From assembly GCA_050701115.1 (NCBI GenBank), contig JBOHER010000120.1, positions 1-13,508 of the forward strand: a DNA stretch of 13,508 nt, read 5' to 3'. The notes beneath the pieces were generated by a model that did not search any database, was not told where the DNA came from, and saw only the letters and a program-made list of their open reading frames with translations. The position numbers and the translations under genes are program-made. Each line of letters begins with the position of its first letter. The stretch's first letter is position 1. Shown in pieces: positions 1 through 7,777 of this stretch. Origin of the DNA: JBOHER01 sp050701115 (lineage in GTDB: Bacteria; Actinomycetota; Actinomycetes; Mycobacteriales; Pseudonocardiaceae).

Positions 1-3000
1 CCCGCAGATCGGCGTCGTTGCGCAGCCTGACGATCAGCGGGAACTCGCTGAGCGCGCCCGCGTCGAACAACCCGGTTGTGTAGATCAACTGCACGCCGAG
101 CGCCGAGGCCACCGCGCGCTGCAGTTCGAGCAGGTAGCCTGCCGACGCGCGTCCGATGGGGTTGTCCAGGAACAGCACCCCGGAGTGCCGGTCCCGCAAC
201 CGGCCCTTGTCGTTGGCCCGCAGCGCGGCCATCGTGCAGTACAGGATGATCGCCGCGGTGAGCTGCTGACCGCCGGAGAACACATCGCGGATCTCCGACA
301 CCCGCTGCCGCTCGGTACGCAGCACCGAATCCGGCTTGAGCATGTCGATGCGGAACCCCTTCGGTACCACCGCCCGCACCCCACGCAACAACAGCGACAT
401 GCCGTCTCCGGTCTTGCCCGCGGCCGCCTCGTCGACCACGACGCCCAGCTGTTCGGCCAGCCGTGTCTCGTCCGGGTCGGCGAACCGGATACGCAAGAAC
501 TCGCTGCCCGACCAGTCGCCGAGACCGTCGGGCAGCCGGGACAAGCGTTGCGCCGACCGCAGCACCCGCAACGCCCCCTCGACCATGCCCTGCAGCCGGG
601 CCACGATGCCCGAGCGGTGCCGGTCGATCTGCTCGAGATCACCGGTCAGGCTGCGCAACCGCGGCCGCAGCGCAGCGGTCCACTGCTCGGCGTGCTCCGG
701 CAACCGGTCCCGTCGCACCGAGATGATCTGTCGCCGCACCGTGCTGGTGAGCTTCTCGAATCGCTCCGCTGCGTAGGACACCAGGGCATCGGTGGTGACC
801 CGCACCCGCTTCTCGGCCTCGCCCACGGCTTGCTCGGCCCTGGCCAGCTCCGCGTTCAGCTTGGCGTGCCGTGCCTGCGCCGATTCGATGTCGCCTGCGA
901 AGGGCGCGGCGTCATCGGCCGCAGCGCCCGTGCCGAGCAGGTGGCCCAGCGACTCGGTGAGCATGCCGAATCCGGCCGACGACAACTGGGCGCAGGTCAG
1001 ACGGGCTTCAGCGTCGGCACGCCTGGCGAGCAGCTCCTCCGCTTCCCGTGCCGCGGCAGCTGCCTCATCGCGTGCGCGGCTGATGAGATCCATTCCGTAC
1101 CCGATGGAGCTGGGGCGTTCGAAGTTGTCGAGTATGGACGCGGCAGCAGACAGCGACTCGAACTCCGCTCTGCGGGTGGCCAGTCCCCCAATCGCCTCGG
1201 CCCGCTCCGCCTCCACTGCGGACAGCGCGCGTTCAGCCCGCCTCTCGGCGGCCTCGCGGGACGCGGCATCGGACCCGTCCGGCGTGTCGAGGAATCTTCC
1301 GGCGAGCATCCGCACATCCGGGTCCAAAGCTTCGAGGGCCGCCCGTGCGGTGGCCTCGGCGTGTTCCGCGTGATCGAGTTCTGCTCGCAGGTCGTTGCCG
1401 ACCTCCACCTTGGTGTAGGCCTCGGCCGCGGCCGCGAACGTCTTGCGCAGCACCTCGACCGGCTCGGCCGGGATCGGCTGCTGGGCGGTGACCGAACCGC
1501 CGCCCGGAACTTCGGCGAGTTCGGCTCGTGCGCTGGACACCGTGCGGTGGTGGCCGTCGGCGCGACGCTGTTCCTCTGCCGCTACCTCGCGCCAGCGGGC
1601 GGCTGTTGCCTCAGCGCCGGCCGCCTCCTCGTTGGCCCTGGTGACGATCTCTTCGGCCGCGGCTGCTTCATCTGTCCACTGTGGAATCCGAGCTACCGAG
1701 GTGGCCAGCTCGCCGAGGATCCGCGCTCGCTCCGCGGCGACCCGGGCCGCGTTCCGCAGCTCGGGAATCTGCGCGCGGAGGGCGGTTCGTCGCTGCACCA
1801 GCCGATTCACGGCCTGCTGCGCGCTGCTCGCCTCGGCATCTGCCCGCTGGTAGCCGGCACGGGCGGTCTCCGCGCGTTCGGCCAGGATGCCGAGAGCCCC
1901 CGCCGGGTAGTCCTCGCGCCAGGTGCGCAGTTTCCATTCCAGCGCGGCGTCGATCGATGCCCGCTCGGCGAGCCGCCCAAGCGACTCGTGTCGTTCGGCC
2001 TGTCGGGCGGCGATCGCGGAGCGCTCGAGGTCGGCGGCTTGCTCGTCAAAGAGCGCCGGGTTCGGCGGCACCACGAACTCGACCCCGGCTGCCTTCTCGC
2101 CCTGACGTTGCGCCACCGACTTCGTGCAGCCCACCGCAAGCACCGAATTTGGCAGCAGCGTGGCTTCCGCGAGGACCTCACGTGCCTGCGGCAGCCGCTT
2201 GGGATCGTTGACCAGAACCCCACTCACCAGATGCGGGAACCGTTCCAGCATGCCGCTGCGCCGCGCGGGATCCGTCGTGGACAGGTAGCGCAGCCCCGAC
2301 CACGCGGTGATGCCCGCCCGCTCGAGGACGTCGAGTGCCGCCTGCACCTCATCAGGAGGGGGCAACAACCCGCCGCTGCCCAGCGCCGCCACGGCACGAT
2401 CGTCTGCCGCGTCGCCGATCCACAGCTCGGTCTGCGCGCGTTCGGTGTCCGCACGCGCCTGCGTCAGCCTGGTCAGCAATGCGGGCAGGTCTGTTTCCAG
2501 TTGGACATTCTCCGCGCCGAGCAGCTCTGCCAGCCGCGGATGCTCGGCCAGTGCATCGGTCCTGCGGCGCGCCTGCCCGAGCTCTGCCTCGGCTGCCTGC
2601 ATCCCGGATCGCAACGTCGCCAGCTGCTGCTGACCGGCGTGCGCGACAGTTTGGGCGTCTGCGTAGTCACCCTCCACGGATTCCAGCTCAGCTTCCTGCC
2701 TCGCCAAGTCCGCGGTTGCCTTGGTGGCGGCCTCGCGTGCCGCCCGCTCGGCGCCAGGGACATCCGCTCCGTCGGTCAGATGACATGCGCGCACGGCCCG
2801 CCGCACGGCGTCGTGCACTTCGGCGATCCGGGTCCTGAGCTGGCTGGCGCGTGCACCGTGCTCGGCCCCCGTCGTCATCGCGGCATCCCGCAACCGCTGC
2901 GCGGATTCCGCGGACTCCCGCGCCGACCGCGCACTCCTTTCCGCCTCGGCGGCATCAGCACCCGCGTCCTCGGCCAAAGCGAGCAGCCCCCTGGCCAGCG

Positions 3001-4321
3001 CGGTGGCGCCGGCGTTCTTGGCATCAAGCGCCGGACGCGCCTTCTGCTCCCGGCTGCCCACCAGATCCCTGGTCGCACTGGCTTTGCGCGCCGCCGACAG
3101 GTGTCCGAGCACGGTGCCGGTGGCGCGCCAGGCGCGGGCGGTGCGGCGCGCCTCGGCAACACTCTCCGCCAACCGATCGGAATCCGCCTGCGCGGAGTCC
3201 AGTCGCATGCCGGCGACAATCCGGCGCAGTTCGGTGACCACCGCTGTCTTGCGGCGATGGTCACCGTCGGCCAGCCGTTCGGCCGTGCTCAGCTCCTCGA
3301 CCTCGCCGGCCAGGCCCCGCAGCCGCTCGGACTCCGCATGGTTGCGAGCGGTTACCGAGGCCACGAACTCCCGCGCCTCCCGGCGCGCGGTGCCTGCAAG
3401 GGTTCGGGAGGCCGCGGCCAGCGATTCCTCATCAGCCATCGGGACCAGCAGGTCCAGCGCGCCCGCGATGAACTCGCGCTCCAACATCAGCTCGCCGCGC
3501 TGGCCGAGGTTGTCCGAGTAGGTACGGACCACTTCCGCAAGATCGGCGGGCCCCTGCTCGGTGACCACCGCGCGCAACAGGAACTCGACGAACGCGTCGT
3601 CGGTCTGAAAGGCGAACGCGTCGGCCGCCTCTCCTTCGCCCGCGTTCATCGCGCGCTGGTAGCGGAATAGTTCCGTGTCCAGGCCGAGTTGGCCGAGCCG
3701 TTCGGTCCACTCGTTGTGCCGACGGGTCCAGAACAGGTCGAGCTCGGGCTCGGCGCGATGCTGACTGTCCAGGGCATCTTTGAACCCGGACATGGTCAGC
3801 AGCCTGCCCTCCGCGGTCAACGGCACTGTGTCCAGCCGCAGGCTGACGCTGGGGCGGAAACAGTACCAGGAGTCGATCAGGTTCGCCGGGTCCGAAGAGA
3901 CCACGTGCCCGCGCCACTCGGAAACCTTGCCGGTGATCAACCGTTGACCGGTCTTGGTGTGCTGCCATTCGAGCACCACGTGGGCGACGTCCTTGGCGCC
4001 AACGAACTTCTCCAGCACGCGGGTGTTCGTCGTGCCGACGACCTGCCTGCGGCCGGGCAGCATCACCGAGAAGATCAGCTTGATCAGCACCGACTTACCG
4101 CCGCCGTTCTCCAGGAACAGCACGCTTGCCGGGGAAGGCCTGCGCGGCACCCGCCCGGCGTCGGCATCACCGGCGGAAAGCTGCACCCCCGCACTGAACA
4201 GCGCTTCCTGAGCCGGTGCAGTCACCACCTCGCCGACGTCACTGAGGTCGAGCAGCACATCCTGGTAGCGCGCTCCGGCAGGCCCTACCGAGTGCAGGCG
4301 AACCCGCGACAGCTCGTACAT
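1..4321 (-). CDS. JetC/MksB/EptC-like SMC ATPase of a Wadjet-type complex (3' end cut by window edge)
   Basis: This is the ATPase of a putative SMC-like complex that would bind and translocate DNA together with its kleisin and KITE partners. The frame is open from ATG 4321 to the window edge (1440 codons, no stop seen). The start follows a strong ribosome site (GGGGAGAGGG), 11 bases after the jetB-like stop. The N-terminal ATPase half holds a P-loop, LFLENGGGKSVLIK, with Lys about 76. Ala/Glu/Arg-rich coiled coil starts near residue 295. A non-coiled hinge-like section, about 640–760, includes ITAWSGLRYL near 671. A second coiled arm runs to about 1290. The C-terminal ATPase half has the ABC signature FSGGQQL (about 1348–1354) and Walker B VLFLDNP (about 1382–1388), then QLIYTTG. 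SMC, Rad50 and JetC proteins share this plan. The length is larger than classic SMC or MksB. Asn follows the Walker B Asp where Glu is usual. Placement in the wider family is firm; the exact Wadjet type is not determined. Confidence 0.85.
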   Translation of the reverse strand, partial: MYELSRVRLHSVGPAGARYQDVLLDLSDVGEVVTAPAQEALFSAGVQLSAGDADAGRVPRRPSPASVLFLENGGGKSVLIKLIFSVMLPGRRQVVGTTNTRVLEKFVGAKDVAHVVLEWQHTKTGQRLITGKVSEWRGHVVSSDPANLIDSWYCFRPSVSLRLDTVPLTAEGRLLTMSGFKDALDSQHRAEPELDLFWTRRHNEWTERLGQLGLDTELFRYQRAMNAGEGEAADAFAFQTDDAFVEFLLRAVVTEQGPADLAEVVRTYSDNLGQRGELMLEREFIAGALDLLVPMADEESLAAASRTLAGTARREAREFVASVTARNHAESERLRGLAGEVEELSTAERLADGDHRRKTAVVTELRRIVAGMRLDSAQADSDRLAESVAEARRTARAWRATGTVLGHLSAARKASATRDLVGSREQKARPALDAKNAGATALARGLLALAEDAGADAAEAERSARSARESAESAQRLRDAAMTTGAEHGARASQLRTRIAEVHDAVRRAVRACHLTDGADVPGAERAAREAATKATADLARQEAELESVEGDYADAQTVAHAGQQQLATLRSGMQAAEAELGQARRRTDALAEHPRLAELLGAENVQLETDLPALLTRLTQARADTERAQTELWIGDAADDRAVAALGSGGLLPPPDEVQAALDVLERAGITAWSGLRYLSTTDPARRSGMLERFPHLVSGVLVNDPKRLPQAREVLAEATLLPNSVLAVGCTKSVAQRQGEKAAGVEFVVPPNPALFDEQAADLERSAIAARQAERHESLGRLAERASIDAALEWKLRTWREDYPAGALGILAERAETARAGYQRADAEASSAQQAVNRLVQRRTALRAQIPELRNAARVAAERARILGELATSVARIPQWTDEAAAAEEIVTRANEEAAGAEATAARWREVAAEEQRRADGHHRTVSSARAELAEVPGGGSVTAQQPIPAEPVEVLRKTFAAAAEAYTKVEVGNDLRAELDHAEHAEATARAALEALDPDVRMLAGRFLDTPDGSDAASREAAERRAERALSAVEAERAEAIGGLATRRAEFESLSAAASILDNFERPSSIGYGMDLISRARDEAAAAAREAEELLARRADAEARLTCAQLSSAGFGMLTESLGHLLGTGAAADDAAPFAGDIESAQARHAKLNAELARAEQAVGEAEKRVRVTTDALVSYAAERFEKLTSTVRRQIISVRRDRLPEHAEQWTAALRPRLRSLTGDLEQIDRHRSGIVARLQGMVEGALRVLRSAQRLSRLPDGLGDWSGSEFLRIRFADPDETRLAEQLGVVVDEAAAGKTGDGMSLLLRGVRAVVPKGFRIDMLKPDSVLRTERQRVSEIRDVFSGGQQLTAAIILYCTMAALRANDKGRLRDRHSGVLFLDNPIGRASAGYLLELQRAVASALGVQLIYTTGLFDAGALSEFPLIVRLRNDADLR

Positions 4322-4332
4322 CGCCCTCTCCC
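4322..4332 (-). promoter_or_regulatory. Ribosome binding site of the jetC-like gene
   Basis: On the minus strand the 11 bases between the jetB-like TAG and the jetC-like ATG read GGGGAGAGGGC followed by G and the start, a purine-rich Shine-Dalgarno stretch. It fixes the ATG at 4321 and supports translation from a shared transcript with the upstream genes. The exact aligned spacing is approximate. Confidence 0.6.
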
Positions 4333-5124
4333 CTACAGCGTTTCCTGATCCGTGCGCAGCGTCCCGCCCGCATCGGCGACGGCGACCACATCCAGCTCTA
4401 GCAGCTCGCCGAAGGCAGCGTCCGCGGCCAGCTCACGCACCTGCACCTGATAGCGCGGCGTGGTCCGATAGCTGCCGCCGTGATCGGTGTTGATCTGCAC
4501 CAGAAAGCCCTGATCGGCGAGGAAGCGCAGCGCGCGGCTGATCATCCCGCGGGTGGTGTCGGCAGCCAGCCTGCCATCCTTGGTCGCCGCCGCCGCGGGC
4601 CTGCGCGCATAAGTCCGCCACGCCTGCTCGAGCTCTGGTGCGTCGGACAGCGGATCACCGTTCTCCTCGGACTTCGCGGCACGTTCGTCGAGAATCCGGC
4701 AGGCTTCCCGCACCACTCCTTCGACCTGATCGACGCTGACCCGGCCGACATAGGTGTCATTGGCGAGATCGTCCGGGCGCGGGAAACCCAGCGCCGCTAC
4801 GGCGAGGTGGATCACGCCGTGCATGACCTTCTCGGTCTCCCTGCGTTCACGGATCTTGCTCTGCCGGGCGTAGCTGTCCATCTTGATCTCGAACACCGAC
4901 TCGTCGGTCGCCGCCAGTACCGCCCCGGCCTGCGCGCTGACATCGAGCACCATCAGCCCGAGGCCGGCCGCGACCGAGTTCGTCGCCTGCTTGAACGCAC
5001 TGTCCTCGGTGTATCGCCGAACCAGCTCCGCATAGCTTGCGTCGCGAGCGGGGACCTGTTTGGGACGCAGTCCATAGGTGATCAGGCGCGCCGCCGATTC
5101 GACGTCGGCCGGGCTGATCCCCAC
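4333..5124 (-). CDS. JetB/MksE-like winged-helix (KITE-type) subunit of the SMC complex
   Basis: A 263-residue protein between the kleisin-like and SMC-like genes, the position of JetB/MksE subunits. Those proteins are tandem winged-helix (KITE) dimers that bind the kleisin and regulate loading. The sequence fits. Residues about 28–82 form a helix-rich block ending in beta-like VFEIKMDSYARQ. Residues about 186–232 form a clear winged-helix pattern: TTRGMISRALRFLADQGFLV, then a turn and the strand pair SYRTTPRYQVQVREL. There is no signal peptide or membrane segment, so it should be cytoplasmic. The start is GTG at 5124, whose G is also the last base of the jetA-like TAG, indicating translational coupling. 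Direct family recognition from sequence alone is moderate; operon context makes the assignment much stronger. It could be a general SMC-accessory protein of an MksBEF set rather than plasmid-defence JetB. Confidence 0.75.
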   Translation of the reverse strand: MGISPADVESAARLITYGLRPKQVPARDASYAELVRRYTEDSAFKQATNSVAAGLGLMVLDVSAQAGAVLAATDESVFEIKMDSYARQSKIRERRETEKVMHGVIHLAVAALGFPRPDDLANDTYVGRVSVDQVEGVVREACRILDERAAKSEENGDPLSDAPELEQAWRTYARRPAAAATKDGRLAADTTRGMISRALRFLADQGFLVQINTDHGGSYRTTPRYQVQVRELAADAAFGELLELDVVAVADAGGTLRTDQETL

Positions 5125-6602
5125 TACGCGACCTCCGCTTCGGTGTTGGGTTCGTCGCCGGTTCGCCCACCGAGCAGCGCGCTGCCGACGAGCAGGTCAC
5201 TTCCGCCGAACTCTGGGTCCACCAGCGGTGTTCCGTCGTCCACCGCGACCAGCGCGCGCCGCTCCCCCTGGCGCAGCGCGGCGCCGAGTTCCGGGCTGTA
5301 GGCGTGCACCGCGCGCAGCGCGACGAGCCACTGCAGGTCGGGATCGATCTCGCGGGCTGCTGCCAGCAGGCCGGACAGCCGACGCGGTACCTCCGGTAGG
5401 TCGAGCAAGGTGTCAGCGTGTCGCCAGTGCTCGTCGCCGAACCTGCTGAAGTCCTCCACGGGGGCGAGTTCGGGCTCGGGGAGTTCGCCGATCACTGTGC
5501 CGCGCTCGGGAGCCGGCCGGAGTAGCAGCGAGACCAGCGAGGGCAATGTCGCCACCGTCGGCACATTCGCCCCGCTCGCGGCGTTGAAGAAGGCCTCGAC
5601 GGGGCCGCAGGCATCGGCGACCGGGAGCGCGAGGGTGGGGACGAGCAGTTGGCCGAAGACGTCCACGCCGCCGCGTCGCGGTGGCCCGGTGAACTCCTGC
5701 CGATCCTGCTCCGCCCGGAAGAACGCGCCCGCGGACTGCAGCCTGGCTTGCAGCTGGGTGTGCCGGGTGACGCAGTCGGACACGATGTCGACCAGTTCGG
5801 CGGCACGGCGTTTCCGGTCGGGGTCTTCGGCCTCGTCGCGAGCAGCAGTGATGTTGCGCAGGATGGCGTTCTCGGCGCGGAAGCGAGCCTCGATATGCGC
5901 GAGCGCCGAGTCCAGCAGGTCGGGGATCGCCTGCTCCCAGTCGACCGAGCGCACGTCGCGCCGGGTGGCGTCGAGTGTGTTGCGCAAGGTTTCGCCGTAT
6001 TGGACGGTGCGGTACCTGGCCTGCTCGGCGGCGAGCTTGGCGTCGGCCAGCTGTCCCCGCTTGATCAGGTTCTCCAGCTTCACCTCGGCGGCGATCTGCG
6101 CCGATTCGACGTCGGTGTCCAGCGCGCCGACCAGGACGTTGATCGCTTCGTCGCTGGCCAGCAGGTAAACCTCGCCGTCAGGGGCCGCGAGCTCGATCAG
6201 GAGCTTGAAATCGAACGCGCGCCGCTGATATCCGCCGTCCGCGCCGACTGTGCCATACACCCGGCGGAACCCACGCTCGACGGTGCCGACGTTGATCAGG
6301 TTGTCCAGCACCCAGCGCGCGACCCGCTCGTGCTCGGTGGCGGATCGGGCAGGTGCTTGTGCCGCGATGAACGGGAGCAGTCTGCGCACGATCTGCTCGT
6401 GGTCGGCGCCGGTGTCGAAGTCCATCGCGATGGTGACCTGATCGATCGTGTGCAGCGCGATCTCGGCCATCTGGTACACCGAGGCGTCCGCCCAGTCCAC
6501 TTTGGACTTGCGTGCGTCGAGGTCGTGCAGCGGTGCGGTGCACGCCAGCGCCTTCAGCCTGCGCGCCAGGCTCTCATCGACACCGATCACATCAACACGC
6601 AC
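5124..6602 (-). CDS. JetA/MksF-like kleisin subunit of the SMC complex
   Basis: First gene of the operon, predicted to be the kleisin that bridges the two SMC heads and carries the KITE subunits. From GTG 6602 it is 492 aa, close to the roughly 500 aa usual for JetA/MksF. Visible structure: an N-terminal helical region; a winged-helix-like segment at about 90–137 (HERVARWVLDNLINVGTVER, then a beta wing); a long charged helical bundle, about 163–300; a proline-rich linker, about 365–385; and a C-terminal helical and strand region, about 390–475. There is no catalytic motif, as expected for a kleisin. The frame is open upstream to an ATG at 6722, but the first 40 residues of that version look non-coding, and the chosen GTG lies 8 bases after a TAACCT box, as in a leaderless start. 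Family assignment rests mainly on size, order and partners rather than on a residue-level signature. Confidence 0.75.
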   Translation of the reverse strand: MRVDVIGVDESLARRLKALACTAPLHDLDARKSKVDWADASVYQMAEIALHTIDQVTIAMDFDTGADHEQIVRRLLPFIAAQAPARSATEHERVARWVLDNLINVGTVERGFRRVYGTVGADGGYQRRAFDFKLLIELAAPDGEVYLLASDEAINVLVGALDTDVESAQIAAEVKLENLIKRGQLADAKLAAEQARYRTVQYGETLRNTLDATRRDVRSVDWEQAIPDLLDSALAHIEARFRAENAILRNITAARDEAEDPDRKRRAAELVDIVSDCVTRHTQLQARLQSAGAFFRAEQDRQEFTGPPRRGGVDVFGQLLVPTLALPVADACGPVEAFFNAASGANVPTVATLPSLVSLLLRPAPERGTVIGELPEPELAPVEDFSRFGDEHWRHADTLLDLPEVPRRLSGLLAAAREIDPDLQWLVALRAVHAYSPELGAALRQGERRALVAVDDGTPLVDPEFGGSDLLVGSALLGGRTGDEPNTEAEVA

Positions 6603-6737
6603 GACGGCCAAGGTTAGCGGTGCGAGGTGAATCCGCTCGCAGCAGGCCTCAGGTTGCCACGTTGCCGAGCTTGGTAGTACAAAACAGCCGAAAATCAGCG
6701 CCTTGGCAGTACGTGCAGGCACGCCAGGGCGCAGCGA
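6603..6737 (-). promoter_or_regulatory. Intergenic control region between whiA and the SMC operon
   Basis: This 135-bp stretch separates the whiA stop from the jetA-like GTG. On the minus strand a TAACCT box (6616–6611) fits the actinobacterial TANNNT −10 pattern, with 8 bases before the GTG, consistent with a leaderless transcript. No good TTGACA-like −35 was found at 16–18 bases upstream. Further upstream are two near-identical 11-mers 32 bp apart (listed separately). No convincing intrinsic terminator for whiA is present, so read-through from the whiA transcript into the operon is also possible. Confidence 0.45.
6670..6712. repeat. Direct repeat pair upstream of the SMC operon (possible operator)
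   Basis: On the plus strand CTTGGTAGTAC (6670–6680) and CTTGGCAGTAC (6702–6712) match at 10 of 11 positions in the same orientation. Their starts are 32 bp apart, about three helical turns, so a bound dimer or pair of dimers would sit on one DNA face. They lie 54–110 bp upstream of the TAACCT box, suitable for regulator binding. A second small tandem repeat, GGCAAC-GT-GGCAAC, lies just downstream on the minus strand (between about 6653 and 6668). Function is inference. Confidence 0.35.
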
Positions 6738-7724
6738 TCAGGCGTCGTCCTCCAGCATTTCCGCAGTTACCGCTGATTCTGTGTTCGGGAGGCCCTGATC
6801 CTTGGCGCGCTTGTCGGCCATCGCCAGCAACCTGCGGATCCGGCCCGCCACCGCGTCCTTGGTCATCGGTGGGTCCGACAGCTGGCCAAGCTCCTCCAAG
6901 GAAGCCTGGCGGTTGGCGAGCCGCAGTTTGCCTGCGGCGAGCAGGTGGTCCGGTGCGGTGTCGCCGAGAATGTCCATCGCCCGCTGGACCCGCGCGGCCG
7001 CCGCGACGGCCGCCCGGGCCGAACGGCGCAAGTTCGCGTCATCGAAGTTGGCCAACCGGTTCGCGGTCGCCCGCACCTCGCGCCGTATCCGGTGCTCTTC
7101 CCACTGCAGCACGCTGGAGTGCGCGCCCAGCCGGGTCAGCAGAGCGCCAATCGCATCACCGTCGCGCATTACCACCCGATCTGCTCCGCGGACCTCGCGG
7201 GACTTGGCCTGGATACCCAGCCTGCGTGCGGCACCGACCAGCGCCAGGGCAGCCTCGGGGCCGGGGCAGGTGATCTCAAGCGACGACGACCGCCCGGGCT
7301 CGGTGAGCGACCCGTGCGCGAGAAACGCCCCCCGCCAGGCCGCCTCGGCATCGGCGATCCCGCCGGACACCACCGCGGCGGGCAGACCCCGCACCGGGCG
7401 GCCCCGCTGGTCGATCAGGCCGGTCTGCCGGGCAAGCCCCTCGCCGTCCTTGACTACCCGCACCACATATCGGGTGCCCTTGCGCAGCCCACTCGAAGTG
7501 ATCACATGGACATCGGAGTGGTGACCGTAGAGTTCGTGAATCTCCTTGCGCAAGCGGCGCGCCACCGAACCGGTGTCCAGTTCGGCCTCGACGACGACCC
7601 TGCCCCCCACGATGTGCAGGCCACCGGCGAAGCGAAGCATCGACGCCACCTCCGACCGGCGCGGCCCGACCTTGGTGATCACCAGGCGGCTCAGTTCGTC
7701 CTTCACCGCGGCGGTCATCGCCAT
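6738..7724 (-). CDS. whiA: WhiA, sporulation/division transcription regulator
   Basis: WhiA is a DNA-binding regulator conserved in Gram-positive bacteria; in Streptomyces it acts with WhiB to switch on sporulation septation genes. The 328-aa product matches the usual length. The N-terminal part resembles a degenerate LAGLIDADG homing-endonuclease fold, with the conserved GAFLAHGSLTEPGRSSSLE stretch near residue 132. The C-terminal part carries the helix-turn-helix region, ANRLANFDDANLRRSARAAV followed by QASLEELGQLSDPPMTKDAV and the GRIRRLLAMADKRA tail. Homing-endonuclease catalytic acidic residues are not retained, as in the family. ATG 7724 (MAMTAAVKDEL) is preceded by GGGAGGGG; a second ATG six bases downstream has a more usual spacing of about 10. 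It is the last of the four uvrC-block genes, 53 bp after yvcK. Confidence 0.96.
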   Translation of the reverse strand: MAMTAAVKDELSRLVITKVGPRRSEVASMLRFAGGLHIVGGRVVVEAELDTGSVARRLRKEIHELYGHHSDVHVITSSGLRKGTRYVVRVVKDGEGLARQTGLIDQRGRPVRGLPAAVVSGGIADAEAAWRGAFLAHGSLTEPGRSSSLEITCPGPEAALALVGAARRLGIQAKSREVRGADRVVMRDGDAIGALLTRLGAHSSVLQWEEHRIRREVRATANRLANFDDANLRRSARAAVAAAARVQRAMDILGDTAPDHLLAAGKLRLANRQASLEELGQLSDPPMTKDAVAGRIRRLLAMADKRAKDQGLPNTESAVTAEMLEDDA

Positions 7725-7777
7725 GACCCCTCCCTTCGCTGTTCACATCAATGCTCGTGCCATTCAACACCGCCAGG

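Noticed and set aside
185..3670. Long plus-strand open frame of 1161 codons
   Set aside because: It is antisense to the SMC gene, whose P-loop, signature and Walker B motifs are intact in one continuous minus frame. The plus product is Arg/Gly/Leu-rich with no recognisable domain, a typical GC-rich shadow.
5649..6617. Plus-strand open frame opposite the kleisin-like gene
   Set aside because: It has shadow composition with no start signal; the minus frame is coupled to the neighbouring subunits.
6603..6722. 40-residue N-terminal extension of the kleisin-like protein from ATG 6722
   Set aside because: The composition is unlike the rest of the protein, no ribosome site was seen, and the segment holds repeats and a −10-like box, so it is better read as control DNA.
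6724..6740. Intrinsic terminator after whiA
   Set aside because: Only a weak 5-bp inverted repeat (6712–6723) with a 2-base gap and no T-run was found.
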